64,000 nucleotides of DNA from a virus, in the IMG/VR virus record IMGVR_UViG_3300028275_000304, positions 1-64,000 of that record, one strand, 5' to 3'. Shown one piece after another: positions 53,503 through 61,870 of this stretch. A program made the position numbers and the translations under genes. Numbering within the stretch: the stretch's first letter is position 1; each line of letters opens with the position of its first letter. The notes beneath the pieces are model-generated. The model was not told the DNA's origin, made no database searches, and worked only from the letters and a program-made list of their open reading frames with translations.

Positions 53503-54033
53503 CTAATCAAGTTTGTTTGTAATCGTGTCATTTATGAGTCTAAAGCTTCTGATAGGGGCTATATCTGTAAGCGTAACCTGTTGAATGTCAACTCCCCATT
53601 TCTTAGCTTCAACCCTCACCTTCTTAGTAAGTGTATTGTCTATTTCTGGATCTATACACTGTTCTAGAGGTAGGGATATGACGATGTTCTTGATGATAGA
53701 CTGGGTCATATCAGCCAAGGCATCCTGAGCATCAAATACTTCCAGGAGGAACACTTTGACATCAGATATCTTATATTTGACAACACCTTTAACAACTATG
53801 TTTTGTTTATCCTTTGTATATAGCGACTGGGCAGAAAGGCTCAACGTTGTTACAACAGCATGCTGCTGTATCACTTCATCTATAACAGGGAGTTTCACGT
53901 GGAACCCTGGTTTCAATACCTTCTTGAACTTACCAGCCCTTAGCAAAACAGCTTCCTCATAGTCTGGTATGATCACTGCTGGCATCAAAAAATTCCACCA
54001 ATGAGTTATTAGGTCTATGAGTTTATCAAACAT
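53503..54033 (-). CDS. SPFH/Band 7 (stomatin-prohibitin-like) protein
   Basis: 176 residues. The N-terminal hydrophobic stretch (HWWNFLMPAVIIP) is followed by the SPFH core: YEEAVLLRAGKFKKVLKPGF, KLPVIDEV, SLYTKDKQNIVVKGVVKYKI, and D-x-x-x-F at the end of the beta part. Bacterial SPFH proteins (HflK/C, QmcA, stomatins) are typically 300 or more residues with a long C-terminal coiled coil; this one stops soon after the core. The one-base overlap with the portal gene puts it in the head-assembly operon, an unexpected location. It may bind membrane or a host protease, or act as an assembly oligomer. Confidence 0.8.
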   Translation of the reverse strand: MFDKLIDLITHWWNFLMPAVIIPDYEEAVLLRAGKFKKVLKPGFHVKLPVIDEVIQQHAVVTTLSLSAQSLYTKDKQNIVVKGVVKYKISDVKVFLLEVFDAQDALADMTQSIIKNIVISLPLEQCIDPEIDNTLTKKVRVEAKKWGVDIQQVTLTDIAPIRSFRLINDTITNKLD

Positions 54034-56615
54034 TATTTAGGTTTTTTAGCTCGATTTCTAGCGTTCACCTTTGCTATTTCGAGATCGTTCTTTTGGTTCT
54101 CTCTAGCCACCTTCAGCTTTTCTCTTTCGATTTCCAGCTTCTGTAAACTTTGAGAGTTCTTAGACTGAATGTCTGCCATCTTCATTTCATATTCTCTGCC
54201 TGTACGTGACTGTTCAGCTGCAATCTTCTGAATTTCCAGAACATCAGGAGCTCCACTCTTGTCTATATCTGTAAGAGGACCCACCTTAGCTTCAGCATTT
54301 ATCAGAGCTATTTCTTTTTTATTGATTCTATCAAGTTCATTCTGATAGTTCTCATTAGCCATATCTTGTTCCTTCTGGAACTGAGCCTGTTGCAATTGAG
54401 ACTGAGCAATCTGAGCTTGTTGATCAAGTTGTTGCTGTTTCAACTGGAGCTCACTATTTTGTAGATCCATTTGTCTGTTTCTCAAGTCTTTAAACACTTT
54501 CTTCATTGCTCTCATAGACTTGGTACTGTAAAGTTCAATTACATCATACAATGTACCACCATTCTGGATGATAGCCTGAGAAAGACCTCTAAGCTCGTCA
54601 AACATTTGCTTATCTTCAGGACGATTTGTCAAGAATACTTTCAAATCTCTAAACTTGAGATCAGATCCATTTACAGAAACAAATGCTGATTCACCTTCAC
54701 TGGTGATATAACTTAGTGTAGACTGAGGCTTCTTGGATTCTACATATAGGGCAGCATCAATGATTGCTTGATAGAGCTGACCCATAATATATTCGTGAGC
54801 TACAAATAATGGTTCTGTTTGAGAATAAGATTGTTGTACAGCTGTGTTTACACCTGTAGCAGATTCACTGGATGTAATAGATCCCATACGTTGTCTGCTC
54901 ATTCCCACAAGTTCCCAACATTCGTTCTTGAGCTGTTGAGCCAGTGTGTAACGAGATTGTATTTCCTGTGTACGTGTAAGATCAATGTCTCTAAACTGAT
55001 TGAATGAGCTTGGACTCTTTAGATTCTCAGGGCTGTCGTCAATAAATACAACACCACGATTACGAGCTTCCATTTCCCAGATGTCTAGTGCATCTTGTGC
55101 ATCACCATCCTTGGGAACGGGAATGTGCCTGATGGATGTCAAGTACACCTTACCCACTTCCTTCTCAAGGAGCTTGTAAAGCTGGTTCATACAAACATTG
55201 TAGAGCACCTGGAAAGGCTTCATTAAGTCTACAAGACTCTTAGCCTCTGTGTTCTTCACCTCAAATGTTGTACCAATGATGGGACAATAGTTGAGAAGAT
55301 TAAACGGTTTGATGTGGTAGATGTCTGGACCAATCTTTGTTCCTTGATACCACTGATTTATCCATCCCCATTCTAGAGACTGCTGTGTAGGAATGGTGTT
55401 AGATTTGTAATTCTCATCTACCAGGACAGACTGCTCATTTCCCAATTCATCCAGGTAAATGACCTTACCGATCTTCTTCTTACTAATCCAATAAGAACGG
55501 ACAACAACATACTTGTATCCAAAAGAGGAAACATTTGATGTGAGTCCTAAGAAGTCTTTCAGCCCATCGTTGTTCTCCTTCATTTCTGATTCAATAATCA
55601 TACGTGTCTGAAGAACAAGAGGATCATATGTGTCGTACATTACAGAATCAATACCAGGAATCGCATCAGGATTACCTAGATTGGATTCACGTACATTAAT
55701 AAGTCCGTAGTCTTGAAGAGATGAACGCAGGTGATCTATCTCCTCTTTAGTGAGATCAGGAATGCTCTCAATGATCTCTGAAAGCTCCATAACTTGAACA
55801 GTACCAGCAGCATAAGCACCTTGAGCTCTCCCTGTAGGGTCGCTAATCCACTTTCTATCAGGCGTTGTGAGAAACCATGTATTCTTTGGGTTAGCCACCT
55901 CAATGTTAAATCCAAGCTTTGAATTATCTTCATATATGTGATAGAATTCTCTTCCTGATATAAGCATGTCACGAAATGCATCTTCTGATTTCTCCTTTAG
56001 ATTGAACTCTGCCTTTTGACATGTCAATACATGGTTGGCCCATTTCTCAGCTACAGATGTATAACTGTCAAGCACATCTTTCACTTGCTCCATTGTCATT
56101 TGTTCTAGTTCCTCTGGATCAATCTCTTGACCAGTCATTGCGGCTTGCTGAACAATCTTTTGCTTGGCTTGACTAATTACGTATTGTTGTAGAATGTCTG
56201 TTTTAAATTGCAGCTCTTCAGCTTTGCTGTCATCATCAAACGCTTTCACCCTGAATGTATCAGGACGCTTTGTGATTTCACCAACCAGCTCATTCACTGG
56301 TGTAGTCATGATGGAATACATCTTCACATATGCAGGAAGCTGTAAGTCAGCTGTCATGATGTCTGTAAATGATTTCACCTGTGGTTCTTGATAGAAGTCT
56401 TCCATACGAAGAATACCTTTTATCAAGTCGTAGTTTTTGACAAATGTATCACGGTTCTTTACATACTCAGCATAAGACTTGTTTGCAAAGTAGTCCATCG
56501 TGTTCTTTATCCAACTCTCATCCTGCTTCTCTTTGTCAGTTTTAAACTGATCAGGGAATATGTTTAGATAGGCATATCTAATCGTAGCATCCTTGGTATA
56601 TCTAATGATAGCCAT
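54033..56615 (-). CDS. Portal protein
   Basis: 860 residues, consistent with the large portals of crAss-like phages. The body shows the usual mixed portal pattern, e.g. YFANKSYAEYVKNRDTFVKN at the N-terminus, ADLQLPAYVKMYSIMTTPVN, and a central QSYSQTEPLFVAHEYIMGQL helix. The last about 170 residues are a Gln-rich coiled coil (QLKQQQLDQQAQIAQSQLQQ) ending in basic residues. It sits between TerL and the scaffold region and shares one base with each neighbour. It is expected to form the dodecameric DNA channel. Confidence 0.82.
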   Translation of the reverse strand: MAIIRYTKDATIRYAYLNIFPDQFKTDKEKQDESWIKNTMDYFANKSYAEYVKNRDTFVKNYDLIKGILRMEDFYQEPQVKSFTDIMTADLQLPAYVKMYSIMTTPVNELVGEITKRPDTFRVKAFDDDSKAEELQFKTDILQQYVISQAKQKIVQQAAMTGQEIDPEELEQMTMEQVKDVLDSYTSVAEKWANHVLTCQKAEFNLKEKSEDAFRDMLISGREFYHIYEDNSKLGFNIEVANPKNTWFLTTPDRKWISDPTGRAQGAYAAGTVQVMELSEIIESIPDLTKEEIDHLRSSLQDYGLINVRESNLGNPDAIPGIDSVMYDTYDPLVLQTRMIIESEMKENNDGLKDFLGLTSNVSSFGYKYVVVRSYWISKKKIGKVIYLDELGNEQSVLVDENYKSNTIPTQQSLEWGWINQWYQGTKIGPDIYHIKPFNLLNYCPIIGTTFEVKNTEAKSLVDLMKPFQVLYNVCMNQLYKLLEKEVGKVYLTSIRHIPVPKDGDAQDALDIWEMEARNRGVVFIDDSPENLKSPSSFNQFRDIDLTRTQEIQSRYTLAQQLKNECWELVGMSRQRMGSITSSESATGVNTAVQQSYSQTEPLFVAHEYIMGQLYQAIIDAALYVESKKPQSTLSYITSEGESAFVSVNGSDLKFRDLKVFLTNRPEDKQMFDELRGLSQAIIQNGGTLYDVIELYSTKSMRAMKKVFKDLRNRQMDLQNSELQLKQQQLDQQAQIAQSQLQQAQFQKEQDMANENYQNELDRINKKEIALINAEAKVGPLTDIDKSGAPDVLEIQKIAAEQSRTGREYEMKMADIQSKNSQSLQKLEIEREKLKVARENQKNDLEIAKVNARNRAKKPK

Positions 56616-58642
56616 TATGTAAAAAGTTTACTTTTTTTCCTTTTATTAAATAACCCACGAGATTCTGTGAACAACACATTCTTCTTATTGGGTTTGAATA
56701 TCGCGCTCACTCTAGGATCACTGGATCCTCCCACCTTACCAAGCACAGGATCCATCTTAAGAGCCTGAGCAATAGCAAGTTCTGCAGCCACAATACGGTC
56801 AAAGTTACCTTGATCGTTGTATTGGATGATTTCTTCCAACAGCACAGGATCAAATATCTTTGATACACCTGTCACTTCTTTCACTATCTTTCCGTCATCA
56901 TCCTTCTCAGAATACACCACTTCCTCCATATACTTCTTCAGACAGTTGTGTAGATAGTCTCTGATTTTCTCAGAAGAACGGTGTACACCATAGTCACGTT
57001 TCACTGTTGTTCCAGGCACCACTTCCTTCAACCAATCAGGTTGCTTCTCTAGGTAGTGTGCATCTCCTTTTGCTTTCATATATTCTATGAAAGATATGTC
57101 ATCGTTCTCACAAAGTGTACGTGCATTGAAATACTTGATGAGAAGTCGTGCCTGTTCTTCCCAGGTGTCTTTCTTATCAGGTCTTGCACAATACGAAGCT
57201 ACGAACATATCCTGATATTTCTCTCCTGTAATATCATGCATTCTTTTATAAATGTACACACTACCAAGAGATGTAGAATACGCAGCTTGTCCTTGTCTGT
57301 ATGGGTCAACCCCTGCTACATAGAGTCCGTATGGAGGATTCTCGATAGGGAATTCGTATATAACAACAGGAGCATCTTTTAAGTCACTGTTCTTTAGAGG
57401 GAAGTTGGTTATTGGTTGTTTGTCCGTAAACTCGTGACAAATCTTTTCACCGTCATTAAACAGAATAACAGGAGTGCCCGTACGCCCCTGCATAAGCAAC
57501 CTACTCTTTTGACGTTTGGCTGCTTCTATATCAAATATGTTTGTGTCCTCATTGAGGAAGATGTCATCCACTTCAATTGGATAGTACATCTTCTCTTTCA
57601 AATAAGCCACTCTGTCTCCAGCCTTCTTTAGTCTTTCTAAATTGTTTGTGGTGATTTCAAGAGCTTTGTCTTCATTGCTCACCAACATCTTAACATTATA
57701 CAAGTCACTGTCAACAGGCTGTTCCAAAAACTCACCGAGCGTGCTTTCTTCTTTTGCCTCCATGCGATACTTATATGAGATAAATAACCCATGAACGCGC
57801 GTGTCATCTTTCTCATTGTTATAACTTAGGAAGTTAAAATTGTCTGCATCAAACATCAAGGATTTAGCATCCATGAATTTCTTCATATCACCACCTGTAC
57901 CTGTAAGCAAAGGAGAACATCCCCAACCATAAGGTGTGGTGAAACCAGGCACAGCTGCCTGAAAACCTCTAAGGAAATTTCCCTTACCAATCTCATCAAT
58001 AATTAGTTTACGTGGTTTTGTACCTGCAATAGCTTCCTCGTTATTACCTTCATCCAAGTTACGGATGAGGATTTGGGAGAACGGTATACGTTCCCCTCCA
58101 CGAGTCTTGATACCTAGGGTGACTTGGTTTTTCCAATTATCCTCCACTCTCTGCCATCTCCATGCTTCAGGCAAAAAGTTGAGGCCCTTGTCCAGCTTAT
58201 CTGTGATCAGCTTTATATCGGGGGCATTTAACCCAGCGATCACATTCTGGGAATTTTCGTCAAACGTTGCGCCCCACCCTATGTAAGAAGCCTCTAAAAC
58301 AGACTTGGCAAAACGTCTAATTCCTAGGATGACCAAGCCCTTTTTTTCTTGTTGTGCCCTGTCGATTTCATTTGTCACTATCCATTCGTTATCACGCAAC
58401 AGGGGATTGGCATATTTCTGATATATTCTTCCACGCTCATCAACAACATCCACCTCTGTATGCCACATGTTCAGATGCCAGTATAAAAATGGGTTGATGT
58501 ATACACCGCCCATCATGCAACCATTGAGACAAAGCTCTTTGTGAAAGTCATAGAACTGTTTATACTCCTCTGACTCACGGTCAGGCAGACGCCCCTGGTT
58601 AATAAACCAGTCTTTGTAGTCTATGCTTTTAAGCTCGCCCAT
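56615..58642 (-). CDS. terL: Terminase large subunit
   Basis: 675 residues. The ATPase has a deviant Walker A, GIRRFAKS at 107-114, and Walker B LIIDE with Asp216-Glu217. The nuclease half starts with YVAGVDPYRQG (Asp446), the first RNase H-like acidic residue. The order ATPase then nuclease and the length are as expected for a packaging motor. The upstream gene ends on the same base as its ATG, suggesting coupled translation with a small subunit candidate. Confidence 0.9.
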   Translation of the reverse strand: MGELKSIDYKDWFINQGRLPDRESEEYKQFYDFHKELCLNGCMMGGVYINPFLYWHLNMWHTEVDVVDERGRIYQKYANPLLRDNEWIVTNEIDRAQQEKKGLVILGIRRFAKSVLEASYIGWGATFDENSQNVIAGLNAPDIKLITDKLDKGLNFLPEAWRWQRVEDNWKNQVTLGIKTRGGERIPFSQILIRNLDEGNNEEAIAGTKPRKLIIDEIGKGNFLRGFQAAVPGFTTPYGWGCSPLLTGTGGDMKKFMDAKSLMFDADNFNFLSYNNEKDDTRVHGLFISYKYRMEAKEESTLGEFLEQPVDSDLYNVKMLVSNEDKALEITTNNLERLKKAGDRVAYLKEKMYYPIEVDDIFLNEDTNIFDIEAAKRQKSRLLMQGRTGTPVILFNDGEKICHEFTDKQPITNFPLKNSDLKDAPVVIYEFPIENPPYGLYVAGVDPYRQGQAAYSTSLGSVYIYKRMHDITGEKYQDMFVASYCARPDKKDTWEEQARLLIKYFNARTLCENDDISFIEYMKAKGDAHYLEKQPDWLKEVVPGTTVKRDYGVHRSSEKIRDYLHNCLKKYMEEVVYSEKDDDGKIVKEVTGVSKIFDPVLLEEIIQYNDQGNFDRIVAAELAIAQALKMDPVLGKVGGSSDPRVSAIFKPNKKNVLFTESRGLFNKRKKSKLFT

Positions 58643-58977
58643 TATCGTCTGCTCTTAAGGAAGTCCTCAGCCATGGAGCTTAGTTCTCCATTGCCTCTGA
58701 TTTCCACTTTAGCTTCTTCCTTCTCTCTTAGTTTCTCCACCACCTCTAGAAGAGCCAAGTAGTTCTTCATTGTTTCCTGTATAAACTTACCTTGTGCTTC
58801 GATTGATGCAATCACCATGGGAAGCATGCCTCCTTTGGCTGTAGGTTTCCACTCAATCCTATCTTTAAGTTCATGCAGGGGATTGGCATCAACATACGCC
58901 TTCCAGGAGGAAAGCTGTTGTTCTGCCCAATCAAGCTCAGCATTTACGTATGTAGTTTTTTTAATAGTCTTCGCCAT
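58642..58977 (-). CDS. Small helical protein before TerL (small terminase candidate)
   Basis: 111 residues, helical and charged: NAELDWAEQQLSSWKAYVDA, then a second coiled helix LALLEVVEKLREKEEAKVEI. There is no clear HTH. Its position and one-base overlap with TerL make it a candidate for the TerS role or a packaging cofactor. The evidence is positional only. Confidence 0.5.
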   Translation of the reverse strand: MAKTIKKTTYVNAELDWAEQQLSSWKAYVDANPLHELKDRIEWKPTAKGGMLPMVIASIEAQGKFIQETMKNYLALLEVVEKLREKEEAKVEIRGNGELSSMAEDFLKSRR

Positions 58978-59242
58978 CTTCTTCTTTTAATATGTTCTCC
59001 AGATTCATCCCCTCCTTTATAATCTGATCAATTTCACTCTCGTCTGTATGGGGCACGTCCATGTCTAGCTCAGCCTTGTATTTATCAAGAGCAAACAACA
59101 GCTCTCTGTCAGTGAGTCCCCACACATCTCCATATTCATCTAGCGCAGTGGCTAGGTGTCTACCCATATTGTAATTAGGGTAGCTTACATGTAATTGTTG
59201 TAAGAGTGCGAGCACTCTGTAATAATCATTGGGTCTTCCCAT
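58961..59242 (-). CDS. Small acidic helical protein
   Basis: 93 residues. MGRPNDYYRVLALLQQLHVS opens a helical N-terminal domain; the C-terminal 30 residues are acidic (ESEIDQIIKEGMNLENILKE). It overlaps the next gene by 17 bp. Members of the packaging-gene leader in related phages look like this, but I cannot name a family. A DNA- or TerL-binding role is possible. Confidence 0.55.
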   Translation of the reverse strand: MGRPNDYYRVLALLQQLHVSYPNYNMGRHLATALDEYGDVWGLTDRELLFALDKYKAELDMDVPHTDESEIDQIIKEGMNLENILKEEDGEDY

Positions 59243-59251
59243 GTCTACAAT

Positions 59252-59431
59252 TTAGGCAATAATCCCAGCTGAACTTGCAGACAGCTTGTTTAGTCCAGGC
59301 GTAATTACATCCTTTATAAGCTTAGCAATCTGTTCGTTGGCCAGTGTTTTTACATCTTCTGAAATGCCTGGTGTGGCAACAAGTGCCCCCAGCTTTTCAA
59401 TTACTATCCATGCTTCCACTACAGGGTTCAT
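59252..59431 (-). CDS. 59-residue hypothetical protein
   Basis: ATG at 59431, stop TAA at 59252. The start overlaps the stop of the 84-residue gene as ATGA, and the end lies 9 bp before the next start, so the fit in the operon is tight. The sequence is helical and neutral (MNPVVEAWIVIEKLGALVAT ... LANEQIAKLIKDVITPGLNK). No known motif is seen. Confidence 0.6.
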   Translation of the reverse strand: MNPVVEAWIVIEKLGALVATPGISEDVKTLANEQIAKLIKDVITPGLNKLSASSAGIIA

Positions 59432-59682
59432 ATTAATTGGTTTAAATCTTCGTCTGTCATATCTTCGTCTTTCCTTTCATCCAGCTCCACATCTATTTCA
59501 AACTCATCCTCAGGATTGACATTCATATATTCTTCCTTTATGGCTATAGCAATGTTGTCTTGCACCTCGTTGGCTGTTCCCATGATGTCAACATAGTCAG
59601 CCCCCTTGTTCCAAGCGTCATGAAGAATGTCTATCAACACCTTCAACGGAATTTTCTTCAATATTACTTCGTTGTTTTCCAT
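59428..59682 (-). CDS. Small acidic hypothetical protein
   Basis: 84 residues. A short helical N-terminus (ILKKIPLKVLIDILHDAWNK) is followed by an acidic tail (PEDEFEIDVELDERKDEDMT). It overlaps the zinc-ribbon gene by 65 bp in another frame and couples to the 59-residue gene. Acidic small proteins in packaging operons may mimic DNA or bind basic partners; this is speculation. Confidence 0.55.
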   Translation of the reverse strand: MENNEVILKKIPLKVLIDILHDAWNKGADYVDIMGTANEVQDNIAIAIKEEYMNVNPEDEFEIDVELDERKDEDMTDEDLNQLI

Positions 59683-59962
59683 CGTTTTTCATTTGCTCTT
59701 CTTGTTCTTGTGTCACCACAGCTGTCCATTTCTTTAGAGGACATTCACATGAGAGACACTTGGTTTTAGCAGACAGGGTGCATCCACATTTTGTGCAATG
59801 CTCATCGAGACGTAGGGTTTTATATCCCCACCTGTTAGATGAATGATAGTCACATTGCTTACAAATGCTAAGCCTCGAAAGGCTCGTCTCCTTTATAATC
59901 GTCTTCAGCTCCTCTGAGGGAAACAGGTTGTTCTTCCATCCCTCGTAAATCTGTGATAGCAT
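59618..59962 (-). CDS. Zinc-ribbon protein
   Basis: 114 residues. Cys at 34 and 37, then 56, 59 and 61, and 69, 72 and 74 form paired CxxC knuckles (ICKQC, HCTKCGC, KCLSCEC), enough for one or two zinc sites. The N-terminus (MLSQIYEGWKNNLFPS) is helical. The C-terminus is polar and overlaps the next gene. I recognise this type as a small late-operon zinc-ribbon protein found upstream of packaging genes in other phages. Nucleic acid binding is likely. It overlaps the IHF-like gene by 95 bp. Confidence 0.65.
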   Translation of the reverse strand: MLSQIYEGWKNNLFPSEELKTIIKETSLSRLSICKQCDYHSSNRWGYKTLRLDEHCTKCGCTLSAKTKCLSCECPLKKWTAVVTQEQEEQMKNDGKQRSNIEENSVEGVDRHSS

Positions 59963-60341
59963 ACATTCTTGGTTTTAAATCTCTTATGCAATCTTTAGCA
60001 ATCTGTAATTTGAGCTCCAGCGACTTCCTTTTCTGTTCCGTCAGTGCATCGTCTTCCAACATCTTAGAGAACAGCGCCACCTGACTGTGATGTTTCTCCA
60101 TCTGCCTGACAGCCTTCCCCTCATTGAAGAAGAATTTCCCAAACCCACTTATCTCCAAGCTCTTTACATTCTTCAGCGCCTCATTAGCTCCCTGAAACTG
60201 GTGGTTGACAACAGCCTCAATCGTCTTCTCACTGAGCAACATCTTAGGAGCCAGCTTTCTTATTATCCAATCCTTGACGGACAGACTCATTGGCTTATTG
60301 TCCGTGAACAAGTCTGATTTCAAGGGTGACATCATTTTCAA
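59868..60341 (-). CDS. IHF/HU-like DNA-binding protein
   Basis: 157 residues. Residues 18-85 (SVKDWIIRKLAPKMLLSEKT, VVNHQFQGANEAL, VKSLEISGFGKFFF) have the HU/IHF layout of helix-helix-strand with the G-F-G-K-F turn. The second half is a charged coiled coil (KMLEDDALTEQKRKSLELKL). Together with the neck IHF-like gene it gives two predicted IHF-fold proteins on the late strand, as in other crAss-like phages. It may bend DNA at packaging or transcription sites. Confidence 0.6.
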   Translation of the reverse strand: MKMMSPLKSDLFTDNKPMSLSVKDWIIRKLAPKMLLSEKTIEAVVNHQFQGANEALKNVKSLEISGFGKFFFNEGKAVRQMEKHHSQVALFSKMLEDDALTEQKRKSLELKLQIAKDCIRDLKPRMYAITDLRGMEEQPVSLRGAEDDYKGDEPFEA

Positions 60342-60642
60342 AGTTTAATACTATCCTAGGATTCACCTTCACCTTCGTCCCATCCTTCACTAATACGCCC
60401 ATCTTCTTCAGCCTAGAAATAATGTTATTTATAGACGGATTGGTGGTGCCATACTTCTCACAAAAATCCTTCCTTATATTAGCATAAGAGATGTTACCTC
60501 TTATAGCTGCATAGGCTATAAGCTGTATTTCCCTCTGTGTAAGCTTCAAATCATTAATAGAAGAAAGGATGGTGTAATACCTCTCTGCTAACAGATAATC
60601 GTCCTTCTCTTCCTTCTTTAGTTTTTGTAATATCACTCTCAT
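60295..60642 (-). CDS. Winged helix-turn-helix protein, first gene of the late block
   Basis: 115 residues. YYTILSSINDLKLTQREIQL and RGNISYANIRKDFCEKYG, followed by NPSINNIISRLKKMGVLVKD, form a winged-HTH arrangement with a recognition helix near 66-80. It is the promoter-proximal gene of the minus-strand block, with a leader of about 12 nt after the promoter at 60657-60688. It could be a late regulator or a DNA-recognition small terminase subunit. The fold assignment is fairly sure and the role is not. Confidence 0.65.
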   Translation of the reverse strand: MRVILQKLKKEEKDDYLLAERYYTILSSINDLKLTQREIQLIAYAAIRGNISYANIRKDFCEKYGTTNPSINNIISRLKKMGVLVKDGTKVKVNPRIVLNFENDVTLEIRLVHGQ

Positions 60643-60656
60643 TATGTAGAATGGTA

Positions 60657-60688
60657 CAAAGATACAATGTTATTCTAACATGTTCAAA
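60657..60688 (-). promoter_or_regulatory. Bacteroidota-type promoter at the head of the late block
   Basis: On the minus strand TTTG (60685-60688), 20 bp, TATCTTTG (60657-60664): an exact match to both boxes. It faces the wHTH-to-TerL genes and implies that host RNA polymerase transcribes the packaging genes. Confidence 0.68.
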
Positions 60689-60874
60689 TACAATCTTTTA
60701 GCTTATTGCTATATTATGCTCTTTTTTCCATCTCCCAGACCATTCCATCCACCACTTACACCCATTTAACCACATTCTATCTATAGGACCAGACTTATTC
60801 TCTCACCCCACCCTCCACCCCAAAGTTACAAACCTTCCTCCATATAAGCCAAATTTATTTTTGTAAACCTATGG

Positions 60875-60924
60875 CCTGACAAAACACCCCCCTATGTCAA
60901 CTCATATCCTGACAAGCCCCCCTA
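60875..60924. repeat. Direct repeat with C6 tract in the divergent region
   Basis: CCTGACAAAACACCCCCCTA (60875-60894) and CCTGACAAGCCCCCCTA (60908-60924) are spaced 33 bp apart, about three helical turns, which suits a protein-binding pair. Confidence 0.6.
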
Positions 60925-61207
60925 CACTTGTAAGTGCCCCTAGGTATTATGTGTATAGGAGGGGAGGGTACTCCATTTCAAAACCCCCAGCCTGTCTTGC
61001 AATGTTGGGGCTACCCCCCATCAATTGCTACAGAATGGGCGATTTTGCCAGGTAAAACGTTCTGGAAATCTTTTCTAAAGGACAGCAACAGTTCAACGGT
61101 CTGCCACAAGTTCATTGCTGCATTCTAAAGGAATAGATTAATTATGGAGAATTAAGCCACTAAGAACGGCAGACACATCATGGGAAGACCAGTTCTTCCC
61201 TTGTCCT

Positions 61208-61230
61208 CATTCCATCCCAAAACCATTTAA
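61208..61230 (+). promoter_or_regulatory. Recurring early leader motif, copy A
   Basis: CATTCCATCCCAAAACCATT lies about 20 nt before the ATG at 61251. The core CCAAAACC recurs in the leaders of the next two genes. No TAnnTTTG box is nearby, so it is a candidate phage-specific promoter. Confidence 0.5.
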
Positions 61231-61250
61231 CAGCCTTAAAATTAAACGTT

Positions 61251-61451
61251 ATGCTAGTAACAACAACAAGCCAATTGACAGGCAAACAACACACAATGGA
61301 GCTAGACATTACAGAAGAACAGATTGATTCCTACTTAAGTGGTGCTAAGGTGCAGGATGCATTTCCTCACCTCAAGCCACATGAAAGGGAGTTCATTCTA
61401 ACAGGAATGACACCTGAAGAGTGGGATGAATTAGTTGCATTCGGAGAATAA
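61251..61451 (+). CDS. Small early hypothetical protein
   Basis: 66 residues. LDITEEQIDSYLSGAKVQDA is followed by FPHLKPHEREFILTGMTPEE and WDELVAFGE, a compact acidic helical protein of a type common in phages of Bacteroidota but without known function. It has its own leader motif and its own terminator, which begins at the last base of the stop codon. Early expression and host takeover are inferred from position on the plus strand. Confidence 0.65.
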   Translation: MLVTTTSQLTGKQHTMELDITEEQIDSYLSGAKVQDAFPHLKPHEREFILTGMTPEEWDELVAFGE

Positions 61452-61475
61452 GCACGCTCAATGCGTGCTTTTTTT
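61451..61475 (+). terminator. Intrinsic terminator
   Basis: AGCACGC, loop TCAAT, GCGTGCT, then a run of T. It starts on the final base of the stop codon of the 66-residue gene. Confidence 0.88.
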
Positions 61476-61480
61476 ATTCA

Positions 61481-61496
61481 TTCCAAAACCATTAAA
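61481..61496 (+). promoter_or_regulatory. Recurring early leader motif, copy B
   Basis: TTCCAAAACCATTAAA sits immediately after the terminator and about 20 nt before the ATG at 61517. It shares CCAAAACCATT with copy A. Confidence 0.5.
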
Positions 61497-61516
61497 CAAC
61501 TATAAATCAATACATT

Positions 61517-61831
61517 ATGTTTAAAGTTACAGTTATTCTTCACATTGACAAGACAATGAACATTTGCCAGAACATGTTTGGAGAAATGTTCTTCCTGCCT
61601 GAATTAATTAGTGGTTCATTGAAAACACCATTCTATGCTGTAATCTCTGACCAAATGAAAGATATAAAAGACTTCAGCCCACTGTGGGGAGAAGATATTA
61701 GTGGGTCATTCAAGGTGATTGGTGCTGCCTTCCAAAGGAAAAGAGACATGCTGGATTGGTTGACAATACCAGCAATGAAGAGTTGTGAGCAATATGAACC
61801 AGACGCAGAATGGCTTGAGTTAGTAAGTTAG
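61517..61831 (+). CDS. Small early hypothetical protein
   Basis: 104 residues, mixed alpha/beta: KVTVILHIDKTMNICQ, FFLPELISGSLKTPFYAVIS and KVIGAAFQRKRDMLDWLTIP. There are two Cys and no motif I recognise. It is a single-gene transcription unit bounded by the leader motif and a terminator. A role in early infection is inferred. Confidence 0.65.
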   Translation: MFKVTVILHIDKTMNICQNMFGEMFFLPELISGSLKTPFYAVISDQMKDIKDFSPLWGEDISGSFKVIGAAFQRKRDMLDWLTIPAMKSCEQYEPDAEWLELVS

Positions 61832-61835
61832 CAAT

Positions 61836-61859
61836 AAAGGGGAATTGCTCCCCTTTTTT
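61836..61859 (+). terminator. Intrinsic terminator
   Basis: AAAGGGG, loop AATTGCT, CCCCTTT followed by T residues, just after the 104-residue gene. Confidence 0.8.
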
Positions 61860-61870
61860 CCCATCATCCA

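Larger units (their letters stand above)
60689..61250. promoter_or_regulatory. Divergent non-coding control region
   Basis: No convincing gene is present. The plus strand is pyrimidine-rich with several runs of five or six C (G-runs on the minus strand). It holds a direct repeat (CCTGACAA followed by C6-TA) at 60875-60894 and 60908-60924, and a palindrome CACTTGTAAGTG at 60925-60936. The region separates leftward late transcription from rightward early genes. It may contain promoters, a regulator site or a replication start; none is proven. Confidence 0.55.

Noticed and set aside
60934-61128. Possible plus-strand gene in the divergent region
   Set aside because: Composition is unlike neighbouring genes, it runs through C-rich repeats, and has no A-rich leader.
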